Shown one piece after another: positions 6,225 to 8,062 of a stretch of DNA of 8,062 nucleotides. The DNA comes from OLB16 sp964422415 (GTDB lineage: Bacteria; Hinthialibacterota; Hinthialibacteria; OLB16): NCBI GenBank assembly GCA_964422415.1, contig CAYRBI010000222.1, positions 1 to 8,062 on the forward strand, written 5' to 3'. The first letter of the stretch is position 1; each line of letters starts with the position of its first letter. A program made the translations under genes and the position numbers. Below the pieces are notes generated by a model that worked only from the letters and a program-made list of their open reading frames with translations, searched no databases and was not told where the DNA came from.

Positions 6225-7580
6225 ATGCGCGGGTGGTGTTGGGTATTTCCTGTCGTTTTAATTCTCTCTTCCGGGTCTGTTTCGTGGTCCCAACGTGTGA
6301 GCTCGGAGTTCTCGGGAAAACCATGTGAACGCATCGAGAAACAATGTGATGCCATTGAGGAGACAATCCTTTCTGGAGATGTCGGGGGAGGTTTTGTGCT
6401 CTCCGCTTCCCACCTCAATGAGTGGAAGGACACCCCTGCCTTCAATGACATTGCCACCTCGGTTTACCGTGCTTATGGCGGTCTCCCTCTGGCTGAAGAA
6501 GAACAACTTCTTTCCTATCTCAAGGGTGAATTAGCGGTTAAACCCGTCGGCCTTGGCTGGTTGGAATGTGGCCTCCTGGCCATGGCCGCGATGAAGCCGG
6601 AGGAAGCTATCCCGGCTTTCAAACATGCAACAGAGGATTCTTTTTGTTGCCAAGCCCCATTGACCTATGCCCTCCTGGGCCAAGCGCTTACTTGTACCGG
6701 CAATATCTCTGAGGCTACACAAGCCTTTCAGTCCGCGATAAAGGCTGCCTCTAAAGAGCAGATGATCCAATTCCAAATGCGCAGTCTCTTCGCGGATACC
6801 ATGCATGACCAAGGGAAGCTGGTGGAGTGGCAGAAAGCAGTTGAGGAATGCTGCAATTCCTCTTACCCCTTGGAGTGTGCCTGGGGGCTCCAACAAGAGG
6901 CCCAGTATGCCTGGTACCGGAAGGACCGGCTTGGTTTTGAGTCCTTTACTAACCTCGCCGTGGCGCAGCTCTCCATTATGGGTGCTTCTCCAGTATGGCA
7001 ATGGAGCTGGGAGAAGGGCCGTTGGAATCGGACAGCTCGTCACTTGGGATATGCGCAGGCGGCGCTCAAAGGTTCTACGGATGCTGCCATGATCCTTGAT
7101 TATGAGTCTGCCGTGTTGGATTCCAATCGGGGTGATTTGGAATCCGCGATGCGTTGGATAGAAAAGTGGCCCTCCCGCTACAACCTCGCTGAGATCGACC
7201 AATGGGATGAGGTTCGTCAACTCTGGGTGCAACGGGTGTATGTGGCCTATTACCACTTCCTATCACGCATGGGGAGAGTGGATGAGGGTGTGGCGGGTAT
7301 AAAGGCGATGATTCCGTTTGCCCGGGATACAATACATGAGAAATTTGTAACCACCATCTATTGCCATCTGGGTTATGCGCTCATGCAAGGAGAACGCTTG
7401 AAAGAAGCCAAAGAGGCTTTTGAGATGGGTCTCTCTCTCTTGGATGTGCCGGGTGAGATTATCGACCCAGCGCTGGCTTATTGCCCCAATGGACGGATTG
7501 ATAAAAAGAACCGCGTGGAGTTTGTGGCCAATTACCGGGACATACTGAATTACTTCAACCAGCTGGAGGGGAATCAATGA
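6225..7580 (+). CDS. Secreted TPR-like repeat protein of unknown function
   Basis: I do not recognise a named family. The 451-residue product begins with a signal-peptide-like segment (1-22, hydrophobic core VFPVVLILSSGSV, possible cleavage after SWS at 20-22), so it is probably exported. The mature part looks alpha-helical. TPR-like helix pairs are visible at about 110-140 (AMAAMKPEEAIPAFKHA), 145-173 (TYALLGQALTCTGNISEATQ) and 373-405 (HLGYALMQGERLKEAKEAFE), which suggests a protein-binding scaffold. It has about a dozen cysteines, including CC pairs at 141-142 and 209-210, notable for an exported protein and possibly disulfide-forming. The ATG at 6225 has AAAGGAG 6 nt upstream. It overlaps the next gene by ATGA, so the two are probably co-translated and may work on the same envelope or secretion task (inference). 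The upstream region carries a candidate poly-G promoter and dyads. Confidence 0.8.
   Translation: MRGWCWVFPVVLILSSGSVSWSQRVSSEFSGKPCERIEKQCDAIEETILSGDVGGGFVLSASHLNEWKDTPAFNDIATSVYRAYGGLPLAEEEQLLSYLKGELAVKPVGLGWLECGLLAMAAMKPEEAIPAFKHATEDSFCCQAPLTYALLGQALTCTGNISEATQAFQSAIKAASKEQMIQFQMRSLFADTMHDQGKLVEWQKAVEECCNSSYPLECAWGLQQEAQYAWYRKDRLGFESFTNLAVAQLSIMGASPVWQWSWEKGRWNRTARHLGYAQAALKGSTDAAMILDYESAVLDSNRGDLESAMRWIEKWPSRYNLAEIDQWDEVRQLWVQRVYVAYYHFLSRMGRVDEGVAGIKAMIPFARDTIHEKFVTTIYCHLGYALMQGERLKEAKEAFEMGLSLLDVPGEIIDPALAYCPNGRIDKKNRVEFVANYRDILNYFNQLEGNQ
7565..7571 (+). promoter_or_regulatory. Ribosome binding site of the beta-helix gene
   Basis: GGAGGGG lies within the last codons of the TPR gene, 5 nt before the ATG at 7577. 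The ATG and the TPR gene's TGA share the bases ATGA (7577-7580). This fixes the start and indicates translational coupling. Confidence 0.75.
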
Positions 7581-8062
7581 ACATCCGTGCCTTGCTGATG
7601 AGTCTGGTTGGACTCCTTGTGTTTGTGTGTGTGGCAAGTTTTCTGGTATGCTTTGAATCAGGTCCCGTTTCTCGTTCGGACGGAGGTGCGGTCTCCCTCC
7701 TTGCTCCCCAGGAGGCGTATGCCTGTATTAATCCGCCGACGCGCACAAGGACGCCGACATGGACAATCACAAAGACCCCGACCATTACGCCCACACGGAC
7801 AATCACCCCGACTATCACACTCACTCCGACGGCTCTGCCCGGCGCGAACAAATTTGTGGATGTGAATTTTACAGAAGGAAACCAAGATGGAAACAGTTGG
7901 GAGAATGCTTATAGAGATTTGTCTACGGCATTAACCAATGTGCCCACGAATGGGATCATCTATGTGGCGGAGGGGACATATACTGGCAACTATACGGTCA
8001 ACAAATCACTCTCGATATACGGTGGATTCCGGGTGAATAGGTCGGCAACGCCTGATACCGCT
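7577..8062 (+). CDS. Secreted Thr/Pro-linker protein with a right-handed beta-helix-like domain (5' part)
   Basis: The frame is open from the ATG at 7577 to the window edge (162 codons) and the 3' end is missing. Residues 6-25 are a hydrophobic signal or anchor segment (LLMSLVGLLVFVCVASFLVC). Residues 53-85 are a Thr/Pro/Ile/Arg linker of the PTITPTRTITPT kind. Residues 91-151 read FVDVNFTEGNQDGNSWENAY...LSTALTNV...GIIYVAEGTY...SLSIYGGF, the characteristic opening of parallel beta-helix (pectin-lyase-like) proteins found in many extracellular or surface proteins of environmental bacteria. Such proteins may bind or cleave polysaccharide or act as adhesins; the part seen has no catalytic residues to decide. 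It follows the TPR gene with a 4-bp overlap. The linker length and repeat make this region prone to length change. Confidence 0.8.
   Translation, partial: MNIRALLMSLVGLLVFVCVASFLVCFESGPVSRSDGGAVSLLAPQEAYACINPPTRTRTPTWTITKTPTITPTRTITPTITLTPTALPGANKFVDVNFTEGNQDGNSWENAYRDLSTALTNVPTNGIIYVAEGTYTGNYTVNKSLSIYGGFRVNRSATPDTA
7733..7831 (+). repeat. Degenerate ACN-rich repeat encoding a Thr/Pro linker
   Basis: The DNA is a loose repeat of Thr and Pro codons, with the unit GGACAATCAC seen twice (about 7758 and 7798) about 40 bp apart. It encodes residues 53-85, a flexible spacer between the N-terminal segment and the beta-helix-like domain. Such linkers are often O-glycosylated in other bacteria; nothing here shows that directly. 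Confidence 0.6.

Noticed and set aside
6062..6328. Possible 88-residue leader protein before the TPR gene
   Set aside because: It overlaps the TPR start in another frame, has only a poor ribosome site, and its later half is frame-shifted TPR coding sequence.
6531..7256. 241-codon minus-strand open frame opposite the TPR gene
   Set aside because: The plus strand has the ribosome site, signal peptide and coupled downstream gene. The antisense product has no recognisable motif.
7733..7831. Repeat tract considered as a CRISPR or tandem-repeat array
   Set aside because: It has no regular repeat-spacer structure, and it is an in-frame Thr/Pro codon run inside a secreted-protein gene.

Overview
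This window looks like chromosomal DNA from an uncultured Gram-negative-type bacterium. A lineage cannot be fixed from it. The supporting signs are moderate-to-high GC, strong Shine-Dalgarno sites, GC-rich palindromic CCCTCTCC-type repeats, and a secreted protein with a Thr/Pro-rich linker before a beta-helix-like domain. That last architecture is frequent in Planctomycetota, Hydrogenedentota, Sumerlaeota, Omnitrophota and similar phyla; this assignment is inference only.

Minus-strand block (about 143-5727). Four tightly packed genes read right to left: a stand-alone 2-oxoacid dehydrogenase E2 catalytic domain with no lipoyl or subunit-binding domain, an ApbE-type FAD:protein FMN transferase, a small DoxX-type membrane protein, and a full-length bifunctional GlnE. 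Gaps are 10 bp, a TTGA stop/start overlap, and 32 bp, so one transcript is likely. The block combines central carbon metabolism, flavinylation of redox proteins, a membrane redox-associated protein, and post-translational control of glutamine synthetase. The DoxX start is best placed at a TTG at 3765, not at the upstream ATG.

Divergent intergenic region (5728-6224). It holds a palindromic GC-rich repeat block near E2. Nearer the plus-strand genes it holds a promoter-like TTGACG/TAACAT pair whose spacer contains a run of nine G. A leader of about 210 nt follows, with repeated TGGCCA-core dyads.

Plus-strand block (6225-8062). A secreted, cysteine-rich, TPR-like protein overlaps by ATGA with a signal-peptide protein carrying a Thr/Pro linker and the start of a right-handed beta-helix domain. 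The second gene runs off the window. The two are probably co-translated and act outside the cytoplasm.

The left edge (1-126) carries the C-terminal end of a plus-strand reading frame that converges on glnE. No CRISPR array, tRNA, rRNA, transposase or known defence system was seen. The most unusual items are the lipoyl-less E2, the repeat-derived in-frame segments inside apbE, and the G9 tract in a promoter-like spacer upstream of surface/secreted genes.
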